Under the pieces are notes generated by a model. The model was not told where the DNA came from. It made no database searches and saw nothing but the letters and a program-made list of their open reading frames with translations. The position numbers and the translations under genes are program-made. A DNA stretch of 34,062 bases. Origin: Streptomyces xiaopingdaonensis (GTDB lineage: Bacteria > Actinomycetota > Actinomycetes > Streptomycetales > Streptomycetaceae). The first letter of the stretch is position 1; each line of letters starts with the position of its first letter. This document shows, piece by piece, positions 7,161 through 15,607 of the stretch. Location of the stretch: the NCBI RefSeq assembly GCF_000262345.1, contig NZ_AJTQ01000199.1, forward strand, positions 1 through 34,062, written 5' to 3'.

Positions 7161-8677
7161 GCGACGACCTCCGCGCTCTCGTTCTCACCGCTGTGCGCGA
7201 GCGCGCCCGCGAGGGCCTGCTCGACGGCGGAGGTGCCGGAGTCGAGCGGGTCCTGCCTGCGCACGTCGATCACCTGTCCCGTGAGGTCGGACAGGAGAAC
7301 GTCGAGCGAAGTGCGTGCCACCTGCTCGGAGGAGAGGAGCGAGCCCGCGGGCTCTTCGCCGAACGCCGCCGTGCGCATCGGCGTCGCCGTGCGCTCGGGG
7401 TTGATGCAGTTGACGCGGATGCCCTCGGCCGCCCACTCGTCGGCGAGCGCCTGCGTGAGGTTGACGATCGCGGCCTTCGCCGAGGAGTAGAGGCTGTACT
7501 CGGCGCGCCCGCGGGTGTAGCTGCTGGAGGTGTAGAGGAGGAGCTGCCCGCCGGTCTCCGCGAGGTAGGGGTGCGCGGCGCGGGCGAGTTGCACGGGCGC
7601 GAGGTAGTTGACGCGGAGCGCCTCCTCGATCTCGGCGTTGGAGGTGTCGGCGAGGCGGCCGATGCGCAGGACTCCGGCGGTGTTCACGACGTGGTCGATC
7701 CGGCCGGTCTCCGCGTACGCCTGCGCGAGCGCCTCCTCCACCTCCTTCGGGTCCTCCACGTGGGTGCCGGTGGTGGAGCGTCCGAGCGCGTAGGCGCGGG
7801 CGCCGAGTTCGCGGGCGAGCTCGGCGAGGTCGGCGCCTATGCCGTACGAGCCGCCGAAGACGACGAGGGTGCGGCCCTCGAGCAGTTCGCGGTAGGCGCG
7901 TCTGTCGGGCTGGCTGGGTGCGGTCGTCGAGACGAGCTGGAAGAGCTTGTCGGTGAGGAAGACGTCGAGCGGATGGGTCACCTTCATGTTGTACTCGTCG
8001 CCCGGCACGACGTGAATGGGGACGCTCGGCAGGTAGCGGAGGACGACGGAGCAGTCGTCCGTCGCCTTGAAGTGCGGATCCTGCTCGGCGAGTTCGTAGG
8101 CCCGGCGGATGGTCGACAGCCGGAACGCCTGCGGGGTCTGACCGCGCCTGAGCCGGGAGCGGTCGGGGACGTCCGTGATGAACTCGCCGTCGGCGCCGTG
8201 GGTGCGGGTCACGATCACGGTGTCCGCCGAGGGTATCGCCACGTCGACGGCCTGGTAGCGGTCGAGCGCGTCGACGCAGTCGTCGATGACCCGCTGCGAG
8301 AGGAACGGGCGCACGGCGTCGTGGAAGAGGACCTTCCGGTCCTCGCCCTCGGCGAGCTCGGCGTCGAGGAGGTCGATCGCGCGCCGGGTGGTCTCGTTCC
8401 TGTCCGCGCCCCCTTCGACGACGGCGCGCACCTTGCTCAGCCCTGCCTTGTCGACGAGCTGCTCCACCTCTCCGACGAACCCGGGCGCCATCAGCACCAG
8501 TACGTCGTCGATCGCCTCCGACTGCTCCAGTACGGAGAGGGTGTGCTCGATCACGGGTTTCCCCGCGACCTTGAGCAGTTGCTTGGGGACGCTGAGCCCG
8601 ATGCGCTGACCGGTACCGCCGGCGAGAACCACCGCAGTGGTGCCTGTGCCGCCTTTCCCCTTGCTTTGGTTGATCAC
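7157..8677 (-). CDS. bifunctional cytidylyltransferase / SDR reductase (CDP-ribitol synthase, Bcs1/TarI-TarJ-like fusion)
   Basis: The protein has 506 residues and GTG at 8677, with AGGAG 7 bases upstream. Residues about 13-245 are an IspD/TarI-type nucleotidyltransferase: AVVLAGGTGQRIGLSVPKQ, KVLFHDAVRPF, and GQTPQAFRL. Residues about 265-480 are a short-chain dehydrogenase with the cofactor loop VVFGGSYGIG, a VNTAG motif, and the catalytic Tyr/Lys in EYSLYSSAKAAIV after a TSSSY serine. This domain order matches Haemophilus Bcs1, where the SDR part reduces ribulose 5-phosphate to ribitol 5-phosphate and the N-terminal part makes CDP-ribitol. Automatic pipelines may call the first half IspD, but the MEP enzyme is not fused to an SDR. 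It is the first gene of the wall-polymer operon and overlaps the polymerase start. Confidence 0.9.
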   Translation of the reverse strand: MINQSKGKGGTGTTAVVLAGGTGQRIGLSVPKQLLKVAGKPVIEHTLSVLEQSEAIDDVLVLMAPGFVGEVEQLVDKAGLSKVRAVVEGGADRNETTRRAIDLLDAELAEGEDRKVLFHDAVRPFLSQRVIDDCVDALDRYQAVDVAIPSADTVIVTRTHGADGEFITDVPDRSRLRRGQTPQAFRLSTIRRAYELAEQDPHFKATDDCSVVLRYLPSVPIHVVPGDEYNMKVTHPLDVFLTDKLFQLVSTTAPSQPDRRAYRELLEGRTLVVFGGSYGIGADLAELARELGARAYALGRSTTGTHVEDPKEVEEALAQAYAETGRIDHVVNTAGVLRIGRLADTSNAEIEEALRVNYLAPVQLARAAHPYLAETGGQLLLYTSSSYTRGRAEYSLYSSAKAAIVNLTQALADEWAAEGIRVNCINPERTATPMRTAAFGEEPAGSLLSSEQVARTSLDVLLSDLTGQVIDVRRQDPLDSGTSAVEQALAGALAHSGENESAEVVA

Positions 8678-8911
8678 TCTTTGGCTCCTGATGGCTCACG
8701 AACGTGCAGGGACGCCGTAGGAATTGCCCCCGCACGAACTAGACCCATCGAACCCGGTAATAGTTGTGGCGCGAAATGGAACTGATACATCCGATGCTGA
8801 TCAGTGACAGACACAGGGGCGCCGTCACCCACGACGTGCGTGCCCCGCGAAGCCCGCGGTCGCGGAAGAAGCCGTGCGGTGTCGGGAAGCAGCGGGAAGC
8901 AGCGGGATACG
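8678..8911 (-). promoter_or_regulatory. promoter region of the wall-polymer operon
   Basis: This gene-free gap of 234 bases lies between the HEPN gene's stop and the operon's GTG. It is clearly less GC-rich around 8735-8810 than its surroundings. It contains an inverted repeat, ACTGAT (8781-8786) and ATCAGT (8800-8805), the second overlapping the palindrome CTGATCAG (8797-8804). A short imperfect hairpin, CCGCGA/TCGCGG (8845-8865), may end HEPN transcripts. A tandem 10-bp repeat CGGGAAGCAG, 2.5 copies, lies at 8883-8907. I could not assign a convincing -35/-10 pair. Confidence 0.35.
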
Positions 8912-10156
8912 TCAGGAGACAGGGCGCGAATCCGCCCAGACCGACTCGAACTCCTCGCGATAGACCGGCAAAAGCCCCGCCTCCCCGGCGGCCCGCGGCG
9001 GAGGCTCCTGCCGCACCAACTGCCGCCCGTCCCCGCGCAGCACCCAGACGGGCGCCTCCATCCCCCGCACCCTGCGCAGGTACGACTGGACGACGGCGAG
9101 CCCGTCGGGGCCGTCGTCGTCGACGAGGTAGGCGGTGAACCGCGGCGTCTCGTCGAAAACGTGTATCTGGAACGCCCCCGTGTCGCGGAGGCGGGCGCGC
9201 ACCCGGCGCATGTGGAGGATGTTCGTCTCCACCGAGCGGCTCAACTCGCCCCGCTTCAGGCCCAGCTCGCGCTCCCTGCGGCGGACGGCGCTGGAGGCCG
9301 GGTTGAGGAAGAGCAGCCGCATGCGGCAGCCGGACTCGGCGAGCCGCGTCAGCCGCCGGGCGCTGTAGTTCTGCACGAGGAGGTTGAGCCCGATCCCCAC
9401 CGCGTCGAGCCGGCGGGCCCCGCCGAAGAGGTCCTCGGCCGGGAGCCTCCGCTGGAGCCTCACCCGGTCCGGGTGGACGGCGGCGACGTCGGCGTACCGG
9501 TCGCCGACGAGCTCCTCCACCGCGTCGACGGCGAGGCGCCCGGCCGCCGGCGCGTCGTGCGAGGCGCCGAGGAGCTCCAGCAGCCGGCCGCAGGCGCGCT
9601 CCGCCTGCGCGAGGACGGTCCCGGTGAGGGCCCGGTTGCGCGCGACGGCGCTGCGGGCCACCTCCAGCTCGTCGAGGGCGAGTTCGACCTCGCGGCGGTC
9701 CTCGAAGTACGGCTCGAAGCACGGCCAGTGCTGCACCATGAGCTCGCGAAGCTGCGGCAGCGTGAGGAAGGAGAGGAGGGTGTCGTCGGCCGGGTCGAGG
9801 AGGTACCCCTTGCGCCGGCTCACCTCGCGGACGGCGACGGCACGCTGCACCCACTCCTGCCCCGTGGGACCGGCGGCCGCGATCACCCACTCCTCGCCGT
9901 GCACCGGCTCGTAGATGGGGCGCAGGACGGCGGCGACGACCGAACGCACGCGCTGCTCGACGAGGTTGAGCCAGACATACGCACGTCCGCCGCGCCGGGC
10001 GCGGGTGCTCACCTCCGCCCAGTCCTCCGGCCCCCAGTCGAGGTCGGCGCCGATCTCCATGGGGCGTGCCAACGACACGGCACCCGGCGGCACTTCGGCG
10101 GTCCCGCCCTCACCGCCCGACTCTCCCGGGGGGAGCTCAAGCTCACCCGAGCCCAA
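8912..10156 (-). CDS. SAV2148-family HEPN domain-containing protein
   Basis: The protein has about 414 residues. I favour TTG at 10156 (giving MGSGELELPPGE), with GGAAGG 10 bases upstream. A longer form from TTG at 10192 is open but lacks a ribosome-binding site. Residues about 58-200 look like a Swt1-like HEPN domain: YVWLNLVEQRVRSVV, LSFLTLPQLRELM, and the last helices ELEVARSAVARNRAL and RACGRLLELL. From about 250 to 395 there is a second conserved domain (LDAVGIGLNLLVQNYSARR, CRMRLLFLNPAS, FDETPRFTAYLVDD) that I recognise as DUF5919-like. HEPN domains are often RNases of the Rx4-6H type. Here RN (173-174) is not followed by His, and the only Rx6H (R79 to H86) is in an early helix, so RNase activity is uncertain. 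Function is unknown. Confidence 0.83.
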   Translation of the reverse strand: MGSGELELPPGESGGEGGTAEVPPGAVSLARPMEIGADLDWGPEDWAEVSTRARRGGRAYVWLNLVEQRVRSVVAAVLRPIYEPVHGEEWVIAAAGPTGQEWVQRAVAVREVSRRKGYLLDPADDTLLSFLTLPQLRELMVQHWPCFEPYFEDRREVELALDELEVARSAVARNRALTGTVLAQAERACGRLLELLGASHDAPAAGRLAVDAVEELVGDRYADVAAVHPDRVRLQRRLPAEDLFGGARRLDAVGIGLNLLVQNYSARRLTRLAESGCRMRLLFLNPASSAVRRRERELGLKRGELSRSVETNILHMRRVRARLRDTGAFQIHVFDETPRFTAYLVDDDGPDGLAVVQSYLRRVRGMEAPVWVLRGDGRQLVRQEPPPRAAGEAGLLPVYREEFESVWADSRPVS

Positions 10157-10507
10157 CTGTGCACCGCCTTCCGCGCCCCGCTGTTCGATCAAGGAAGACT
10201 ACTGCGCACCCGGACGCGGTGCACCCGAACCTCGGCGACGAATCAACGTCGACTTCTGCCGCGACGACGACCACACGGGCCCGGATAACGCGTGGGTTTC
10301 CGACCTGTGCCAGTACTGTGCAGGTGACCTCCCCGCAGGAGCCGGCACGGCCGCAGCGGAGTGGCCGTACCGGCTCGGCGCGGCGAAGGCCGTCCGGGAG
10401 GCACCCCGCAGGGTGCGCGCCCCCCGCGCGCCCCGCCCCGCCCGCGCACACGCGGCGCACCAGGGGTGCGGGCGACCACGACGGCACGACCGGGAAGAGG
10501 CAACGCC
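10157..10507. promoter_or_regulatory. divergent promoter region between HEPN gene and glgX, with hairpins
   Basis: This is a 351-base gene-free stretch. A possible -10 for glgX, TACTGT (10314-10319), is embedded in a near-palindrome: ACCTG (10303-10307), CAGTACTG in the centre (10311-10318) and CAGGT (10321-10325). Two short hairpins follow in the presumed glgX leader: GCACCC/GGGTGC (10401-10406 with 10411-10416) and CGCACC/GGTGCG (10456-10461 with 10465-10470). Both place a GCACC opposite a GGTGC. They may be operator half-sites or leader structure. I see no reading frame here that looks coding. Confidence 0.35.
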
Positions 10508-12679
10508 ATGCAGGTATGGCCGGGAAAGGCGTACCCACGGGGCGCCACCTACGACGGCGCCGGCACCAACTTCGCCGTCTTCTCCGAGGCCGCCGACCGC
10601 GTCGAGCTGTGTCTCCTGCACGACGACGGCAGCGAGACGGCCGTCGAGCTCCGCGAGTCGGACGGCTTCGTCCGCCACGCCTACCTGCCGGGGGTCCTCC
10701 CCGGGCAGCGGTACGGCTTCCGCGTCCACGGCCCCTACGCGCCCGAACGCGGCGCGCGGTGCAACAGCGCCAAGCTGCTCCTCGACCCGTACGCCAAGGC
10801 CGTCAGCGGCGCCGTCGACTGGGACGAGGCCGTCTACGGCCACCACTTCGCCGACCCCGACCGCCGCAACGACCTCGACTCCGCGCCGCACACGATGGCG
10901 TCCGTCGTCGTCAACCCGTACTTCGACTGGGGCGACGACCGCCCGCCGCGCACCGACTACCACCGCACCGTCCTCTACGAGGCCCACGTCAAGGGCCTTA
11001 CCATGCTCCACCCCGCGCTCCCCGAGGAGCTCCGCGGCAGCTACGCGGCGCTCGGGCACCCGGCGGTCGTCGACCACCTCGTCCAACTCGGCGTCACGGC
11101 GCTGGAGCTGATGCCCGTCCACCAGTTCGTCACCGACCACAGACTCGCCGACGCTGGGCTCAGCAACTACTGGGGCTACAACACGATCGGCTTCTTCGCC
11201 CCGCACAACGGCTACGCCTCCGGCGGCGACCGCGGGCAGCAGGTCACCGAGTTCAAACGGGCCGTCCAGGAGCTCCACCGCGCCGGGATCGAGGTGATCC
11301 TCGACGTCGTCTACAACCACACGGCCGAGGGCAACCACCTCGGCCCGACGCTCTCCTTCCGCGGCCTCGACAACGCGTCGTACTACCGCCTCGCCGAGGA
11401 CCGCCGCCGCTACACCGACACCACGGGGACCGGCAACTCGCTGCTGATGCGCAGCCCCCACGTCCTGCAACTGATCATGGACTCGCTCCGCTACTGGGTC
11501 GGCGAGATGCATGTCGACGGGTTCCGCTTCGACCTGGCGGCCACGCTCGCACGGCAGTTCCACGAGGTGGACCGGCTCTCCTCGTTCTTCGACCTGGTGC
11601 AGCAGGACCCCGTCGTCAGCCAGGTGAAGCTGATCGCGGAGCCCTGGGACCTCGGCGAGGGCGGCTACCAGGTGGGGAACTTCCCGCCGCTGTGGACGGA
11701 GTGGAACGGCCGGTACCGGGACACCGTCCGCGACCTGTGGCGCGGCGAGCCCCGCGCGCTCGCCGAGTTCGGCTCACGGCTGACCGGTTCGAGCGACCTC
11801 TACCAGAACGACGGGCGCCGCCCCCTCGCCTCCGTCAACTTCGTCACCTGCCACGACGGCTTCACCCTGCACGACCTCGTCTCGTACGAGCAGAAGCACA
11901 ACGAGGCCAACGGCGAGGAGAACCGCGACGGCGAGAGCAGCAACCGCTCCTGGAACTGCGGCGCCGAGGGCGCGACGGACGACCCCGAGGTGCTGCGCCT
12001 GCGCAGGCGCCAGATGCGCAACCTCCTCGCGACGCTGCTCCTCTCGCAGGGCGTCCCGATGCTCTCGCACGGCGACGAGTTCGCCCGCACCCAGCGGGGC
12101 AACAACAACGCGTACTGCCAGGACGGCGAGGTCTCGTGGGTGCACTGGCCCGACGGAGCAGAGGGCGAGGCGGAGGACCCCGTACCGCCCCGGGGCCTCG
12201 GCGGCTCGACGCACGGCGCGCCCCGCCAACTGCTCGCCTACGTCCGCGCGATGGTGCGCCTGCGGCGCGCGCACCCCGTCTTCCGCCGGCGCAGGTTCTT
12301 CCAGGGCGCGCCGCTGGGCGGCGCGGGGGGCGGCCTCTCCGACATCGCCTGGTACACCCACGAGGGCCGCGAGATGACCCAGCAGGACTGGCAGGACTCG
12401 ACCGCCCGCTCGCTCGGGGTCCTCCTCAACGGCCACGCCATCTCCGAGCCGGGGCTCCGCGGCGAGCGCGTCACCGACGACGACTTCCTCCTCCTCTTCA
12501 ACACCGGGCGTACATCCCTCGACTTCACGGTGCCGAGGGCGCTGGGCGGCGGCTGGACCCCCGTCGTCGACACGGCGTACGAGAGCGGCCTGCCGCCGGC
12601 GGGGCCCGCGCCGCTCCAGGGCGGCGACCGCCTCGCCCTCCTCGATCGGAGCCTCGTCGTCCTGCGGCGGAGGGACTGA
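10508..12679 (+). CDS. glgX: glycogen debranching enzyme GlgX/TreX (isoamylase type)
   Basis: The protein has 723 residues; ATG at 10508 follows GAAGAGG. The longer upstream frame is Arg/Pro-rich and is not used. It opens with a CBM48-like domain (YPRGATYDGAGTNFAVFSE, RYGFRVHGPYAPERG), then a GH13 barrel. The four conserved GH13 regions are visible: VILDVVYNHT (near 263), GFRFDLA with the catalytic Asp (near 342), LIAEPWD with the acid Glu (near 378), and VNFVTCHDGF (near 446). The length is typical of GlgX/TreX (about 700-720). The enzyme hydrolyses alpha-1,6 branches of glycogen, releasing linear maltodextrins in the cytosol. The next gene, treY, uses such maltodextrins, so here it probably serves as TreX of the trehalose pathway. 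A hairpin starts at its stop codon. Confidence 0.95.
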   Translation: MQVWPGKAYPRGATYDGAGTNFAVFSEAADRVELCLLHDDGSETAVELRESDGFVRHAYLPGVLPGQRYGFRVHGPYAPERGARCNSAKLLLDPYAKAVSGAVDWDEAVYGHHFADPDRRNDLDSAPHTMASVVVNPYFDWGDDRPPRTDYHRTVLYEAHVKGLTMLHPALPEELRGSYAALGHPAVVDHLVQLGVTALELMPVHQFVTDHRLADAGLSNYWGYNTIGFFAPHNGYASGGDRGQQVTEFKRAVQELHRAGIEVILDVVYNHTAEGNHLGPTLSFRGLDNASYYRLAEDRRRYTDTTGTGNSLLMRSPHVLQLIMDSLRYWVGEMHVDGFRFDLAATLARQFHEVDRLSSFFDLVQQDPVVSQVKLIAEPWDLGEGGYQVGNFPPLWTEWNGRYRDTVRDLWRGEPRALAEFGSRLTGSSDLYQNDGRRPLASVNFVTCHDGFTLHDLVSYEQKHNEANGEENRDGESSNRSWNCGAEGATDDPEVLRLRRRQMRNLLATLLLSQGVPMLSHGDEFARTQRGNNNAYCQDGEVSWVHWPDGAEGEAEDPVPPRGLGGSTHGAPRQLLAYVRAMVRLRRAHPVFRRRRFFQGAPLGGAGGGLSDIAWYTHEGREMTQQDWQDSTARSLGVLLNGHAISEPGLRGERVTDDDFLLLFNTGRTSLDFTVPRALGGGWTPVVDTAYESGLPPAGPAPLQGGDRLALLDRSLVVLRRRD

Positions 12680-12700
12680 CGGCCCTCGCGCGGGCCGTCA
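12677..12700 (+). terminator. hairpin overlapping the glgX stop codon
   Basis: TGACGGCCC (12677-12685) and GGGCCGTCA (12692-12700) form a perfect 9-bp stem with a 6-base loop; the stem begins with the glgX TGA. No T-run follows. It may terminate or attenuate read-through into treY, or stabilise the glgX mRNA end. The remaining 217 bases before treY hold no gene that I can see. Confidence 0.5.
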
Positions 12701-12917
12701 GGGGGCGCGGAGACGGCAGGCGTGTCGGCGTCTCCGGCACGGTCGTCCGCCGCCGCACGCCCGGCCGGACACGCCCAACGCCGCGCCGCCACAGCGTGGT
12801 CGGGCTCCCGTCGCGTGACTGCCGCACGCCGTCGCGCACCGCGCCCGCGGCCGGGAGCGCGTCGACCACCACGGCGCAAACCGGGCGGGAGTGGGAGGCA
12901 CCGGGAGAATAACGGCC

Positions 12918-15479
12918 ATGGACGCCCCAGACACACCCCCCACGGCAGCGGCTCCCGCACCGTCCCGCACGCGTCCCGCCTCCGGGCCGCCACGCGTGCC
13001 GCCCCGCATCCCGAGCGCCACCTACCGCCTCCAGCTCCAGCCCGGCTACGGCTTCGCCGAGGCCGCAGGGGCCGTCCCCTACCTCGCCCGGCTCGGCGTC
13101 TCGCACCTCCACCTCTCACCCGTCCTCGACGCGGTGCCCGGCTCGCGGCACGGGTACGACGTCGTCGGACACGGCGCCGTGCGCGAGGAGTTGGGCGGCG
13201 AGGCGGAGCTGCGGCGGCTGGCGCGGACCGCGCACGAGCACGGCCTCGGCGTCGTCGTCGACATCGTGCCGAACCACATGGCCGTCCCCACGGACACGCG
13301 CCTCAACCGCCCCCTGTGGGAGCTGCTGCGCCACGGCCCCGCCTCGCCCTACGCGCACTGGTTCGACGTCGACTGGGAGGCGGGCGGCGGGCGCCTCGTC
13401 CTCCCCGTGCTCGACGGGCCGCCGGAGGAGGAGCTGCCGCGGCTGGTACCGGAGCCCGGAGTCCTGCGGTACGGGGAGCGGGTGCTGCCGCTCGCGCCCG
13501 GCACCGACGGCATGGGGACGGCCGCGCTCGTGGACGCGCAGCACTACCGGCCCGTCCGCCGCGACACCGCCGACTCGGCGCTCAACTACCGCAGGTTCCT
13601 CACCGTCCGGGAGCTGATCGGGCTGCGCGTCGAGCATCCGCAGGTCTTCGACGCGACCCATGCGACCGTCGTCCGGCTCGTCCGCGACGGCACCGTCGAC
13701 GGGGTGCGGGTCGACCACCTCGACGGGCTCGCAGAACCGGAGGCGTACCTCCGCCGGCTCGAGCACCGCACCGGCGGCTGCTGGACGGTCGTGGAGAAGG
13801 TCCTCGGCGACCGGGAAGAGCTGCCGCGCACCTGGCCGGTCGCCGGAACCACCGGCTACGACGCGCTGCGCCACGTCGACGGCGTCTTCACGGACGGCGA
13901 AGGGCAGGCCGAACTCGCCGCGCTCCACGTGCGGTTGACGGGGCCCGCGCCCGACGCGGGAGGCGAGTGGGCGCCCACGGTCGAGCGGGCCGCGCGGGAG
14001 GTCCTCGCCGAGGGACTGGCGGCCGAGCGCGAACGGCTCGCCCGTCGCGCGGCATCCGCGTGCGAGGAGGCGGGGCTGCCGTCGCCCGCGGGCGGCGCGC
14101 TCCGCGCCGCGCTCGTCGAACTGCTCGTGCGGCTCCCGGTCTCCCGCCCGTACGCGGTGCCGGGGACCCCGCCCAGCACCGCCGACGCCGCCCACCTGGA
14201 GGCGGCGTCGGGCGCCGCGCGCGGCGCGCTGCCGCACGACGGCGCCGCCGCGCTCGGCCCGCTGCGCGACCTGGCGCTCGGCCGGCTCGGGGACGGTCCG
14301 CGGCGGCGCGCCTTCACTGCGGGGTTCGCGCAGCTCGGTGCGGCGCTGCGGGCCAAGTCCGTCGAGGACAGGGCGGGTTACCGGTACACGCCGCTCCTCT
14401 CCGCCTGCGAGGTCGGCGCGGAGCCGGGTGAGCCCGCCGTAGCGCCCGAGCGGTTCCACGCCTACTGCGGGCGGCTCCAGCGGGAGTGGCCGGCGAGCGG
14501 CACCGTCCTCTCCACGCACGACACCAAGCGCAGCGCCGACGTGCGCGCGGCGATCGCCGTGCTCGCCGAATGCCCGGGCCGCTGGGGCGAGTTCCTCGGC
14601 GGGGTCTCCGGGCCGCTCGCCTCCGCGCCGGGCGACCCTTCCGGCGCCGCCCGGTACGAGCTGCCGGACCCCCGCCTCAACTGGGTGGCCTGGCAGACCG
14701 CGTTCGGCCTCGGGAGCATCGTGCCGCAGGCGCCCGGCAGGCCGACGTACGTGCAACGCCTCACCCGCACGCTGCTGAAGTCGGCACGGGAAGCGGCGCT
14801 GCACACCAACTGGGCGGCGCCGGACGCGGGTTACGAGGAGCGCCTCGCACGCCTCGCGGCGCACGTGGCCGAGCGCGCCGTGCACCCCACGGGCGCCCTC
14901 GCCGCGCTCGTCGCCGAACTCGCCCCGCACACCCGCGCGAACGTGCTCGGCATGACGCTCGTCCACCTCACGATGCCCGGCGTGCCCGAGCTCTACCAGG
15001 GCACCGAGCGCCTGTACCGCACGCTCGTCGACCCCGACAACCGGGACCCGGTCCCACCGGGCATGCACACGCTCCAGGCGCTCGGAGCGGCGGAGCACGT
15101 CCTCGCCCCCGTGCAGCAGCGTCCGCACCCGGAGAACGAACTCGCCGTCGAGAAGCTGCGGTTGACGACGGCGGCGCTCCGGCTCCGCGCACGCCACCGC
15201 GACTGGTTCGCGCCCGGCACCGGCGGCCATGCGCCGCTGCGGGCCGAGGGGCCCGCAGCCGGGCACTGCCTGGCGTTCGTCCGCGGGGGCGGGGCGCTCA
15301 CCGTCGCGACACGGCTCTCCCGCCGCCTGCGGGCGAACGGCGGGTGGCGCGGGACGCGGCTTCCGCTGCCGGCCGGGCGCTGGCGGCACGCGGCGTGCGA
15401 CGGTGCGCCGCTCGGCGGGTCCGTGCCGCTCGAGGAACTCCTCGCCGACTCCCCCGTGGCGCTGCTCGTCCGCGCCTGA
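12918..15479 (+). CDS. treY: malto-oligosyltrehalose synthase
   Basis: The protein has 853 residues; ATG at 12918 follows GGGAG about 10 bases upstream. After a Pro/Ala-rich lead (to about 35) the GH13 fold starts with PSATYRLQLQPGYGF and the TreY-typical LSPVLDAVPGSRHGYDV. Conserved regions follow: VVVDIVPNHMAV (near 112), GVRVDHLDGL with the nucleophile Asp (near 265), WTVVEKVLG with Glu (near 292), and STHDTKRSADVR (near 531). It isomerises the reducing-end alpha-1,4 bond of maltodextrins to alpha-1,1, giving maltooligosyl trehalose; TreZ then releases trehalose. No treZ gene lies on either side within this window. The length is within or slightly above the usual 750-850, the excess being linker. 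It lies 238 bases downstream of glgX, in the same direction. Confidence 0.95.
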   Translation: MDAPDTPPTAAAPAPSRTRPASGPPRVPPRIPSATYRLQLQPGYGFAEAAGAVPYLARLGVSHLHLSPVLDAVPGSRHGYDVVGHGAVREELGGEAELRRLARTAHEHGLGVVVDIVPNHMAVPTDTRLNRPLWELLRHGPASPYAHWFDVDWEAGGGRLVLPVLDGPPEEELPRLVPEPGVLRYGERVLPLAPGTDGMGTAALVDAQHYRPVRRDTADSALNYRRFLTVRELIGLRVEHPQVFDATHATVVRLVRDGTVDGVRVDHLDGLAEPEAYLRRLEHRTGGCWTVVEKVLGDREELPRTWPVAGTTGYDALRHVDGVFTDGEGQAELAALHVRLTGPAPDAGGEWAPTVERAAREVLAEGLAAERERLARRAASACEEAGLPSPAGGALRAALVELLVRLPVSRPYAVPGTPPSTADAAHLEAASGAARGALPHDGAAALGPLRDLALGRLGDGPRRRAFTAGFAQLGAALRAKSVEDRAGYRYTPLLSACEVGAEPGEPAVAPERFHAYCGRLQREWPASGTVLSTHDTKRSADVRAAIAVLAECPGRWGEFLGGVSGPLASAPGDPSGAARYELPDPRLNWVAWQTAFGLGSIVPQAPGRPTYVQRLTRTLLKSAREAALHTNWAAPDAGYEERLARLAAHVAERAVHPTGALAALVAELAPHTRANVLGMTLVHLTMPGVPELYQGTERLYRTLVDPDNRDPVPPGMHTLQALGAAEHVLAPVQQRPHPENELAVEKLRLTTAALRLRARHRDWFAPGTGGHAPLRAEGPAAGHCLAFVRGGGALTVATRLSRRLRANGGWRGTRLPLPAGRWRHAACDGAPLGGSVPLEELLADSPVALLVRA

Positions 15480-15607
15480 CCCGGCGCCGACAGCCGTACG
15501 CGCCCGCCCGCTGACCGGCTGAGGACAGCGACTCCGGCCACGCTGTCACACTCACGTAAACGTACCGGGTCTGGCCTCGGAAAAGCGGCTGCGCTCCACT
15601 GACCCGC

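Noticed and set aside
3357..7490. A 1,377-codon open frame on the plus strand opposite the wall-polymer operon
   Set aside because: It is the antisense shadow of high-GC genes. Its composition is Arg/Val/Glu repetitive and it shows no domain, while the minus-strand genes have clear motifs.
7157..8677. Calling the fusion gene ispD (MEP pathway)
   Set aside because: The N-terminal half is IspD-like, but the SDR fusion and the TagF-like neighbour fit CDP-ribitol synthesis (Bcs1/TarI-TarJ) better.
10066..12912. A 948-codon open frame overlapping glgX in another plus frame
   Set aside because: It is extremely Arg/Pro-rich without domains; glgX in the other frame carries all GH13 motifs.
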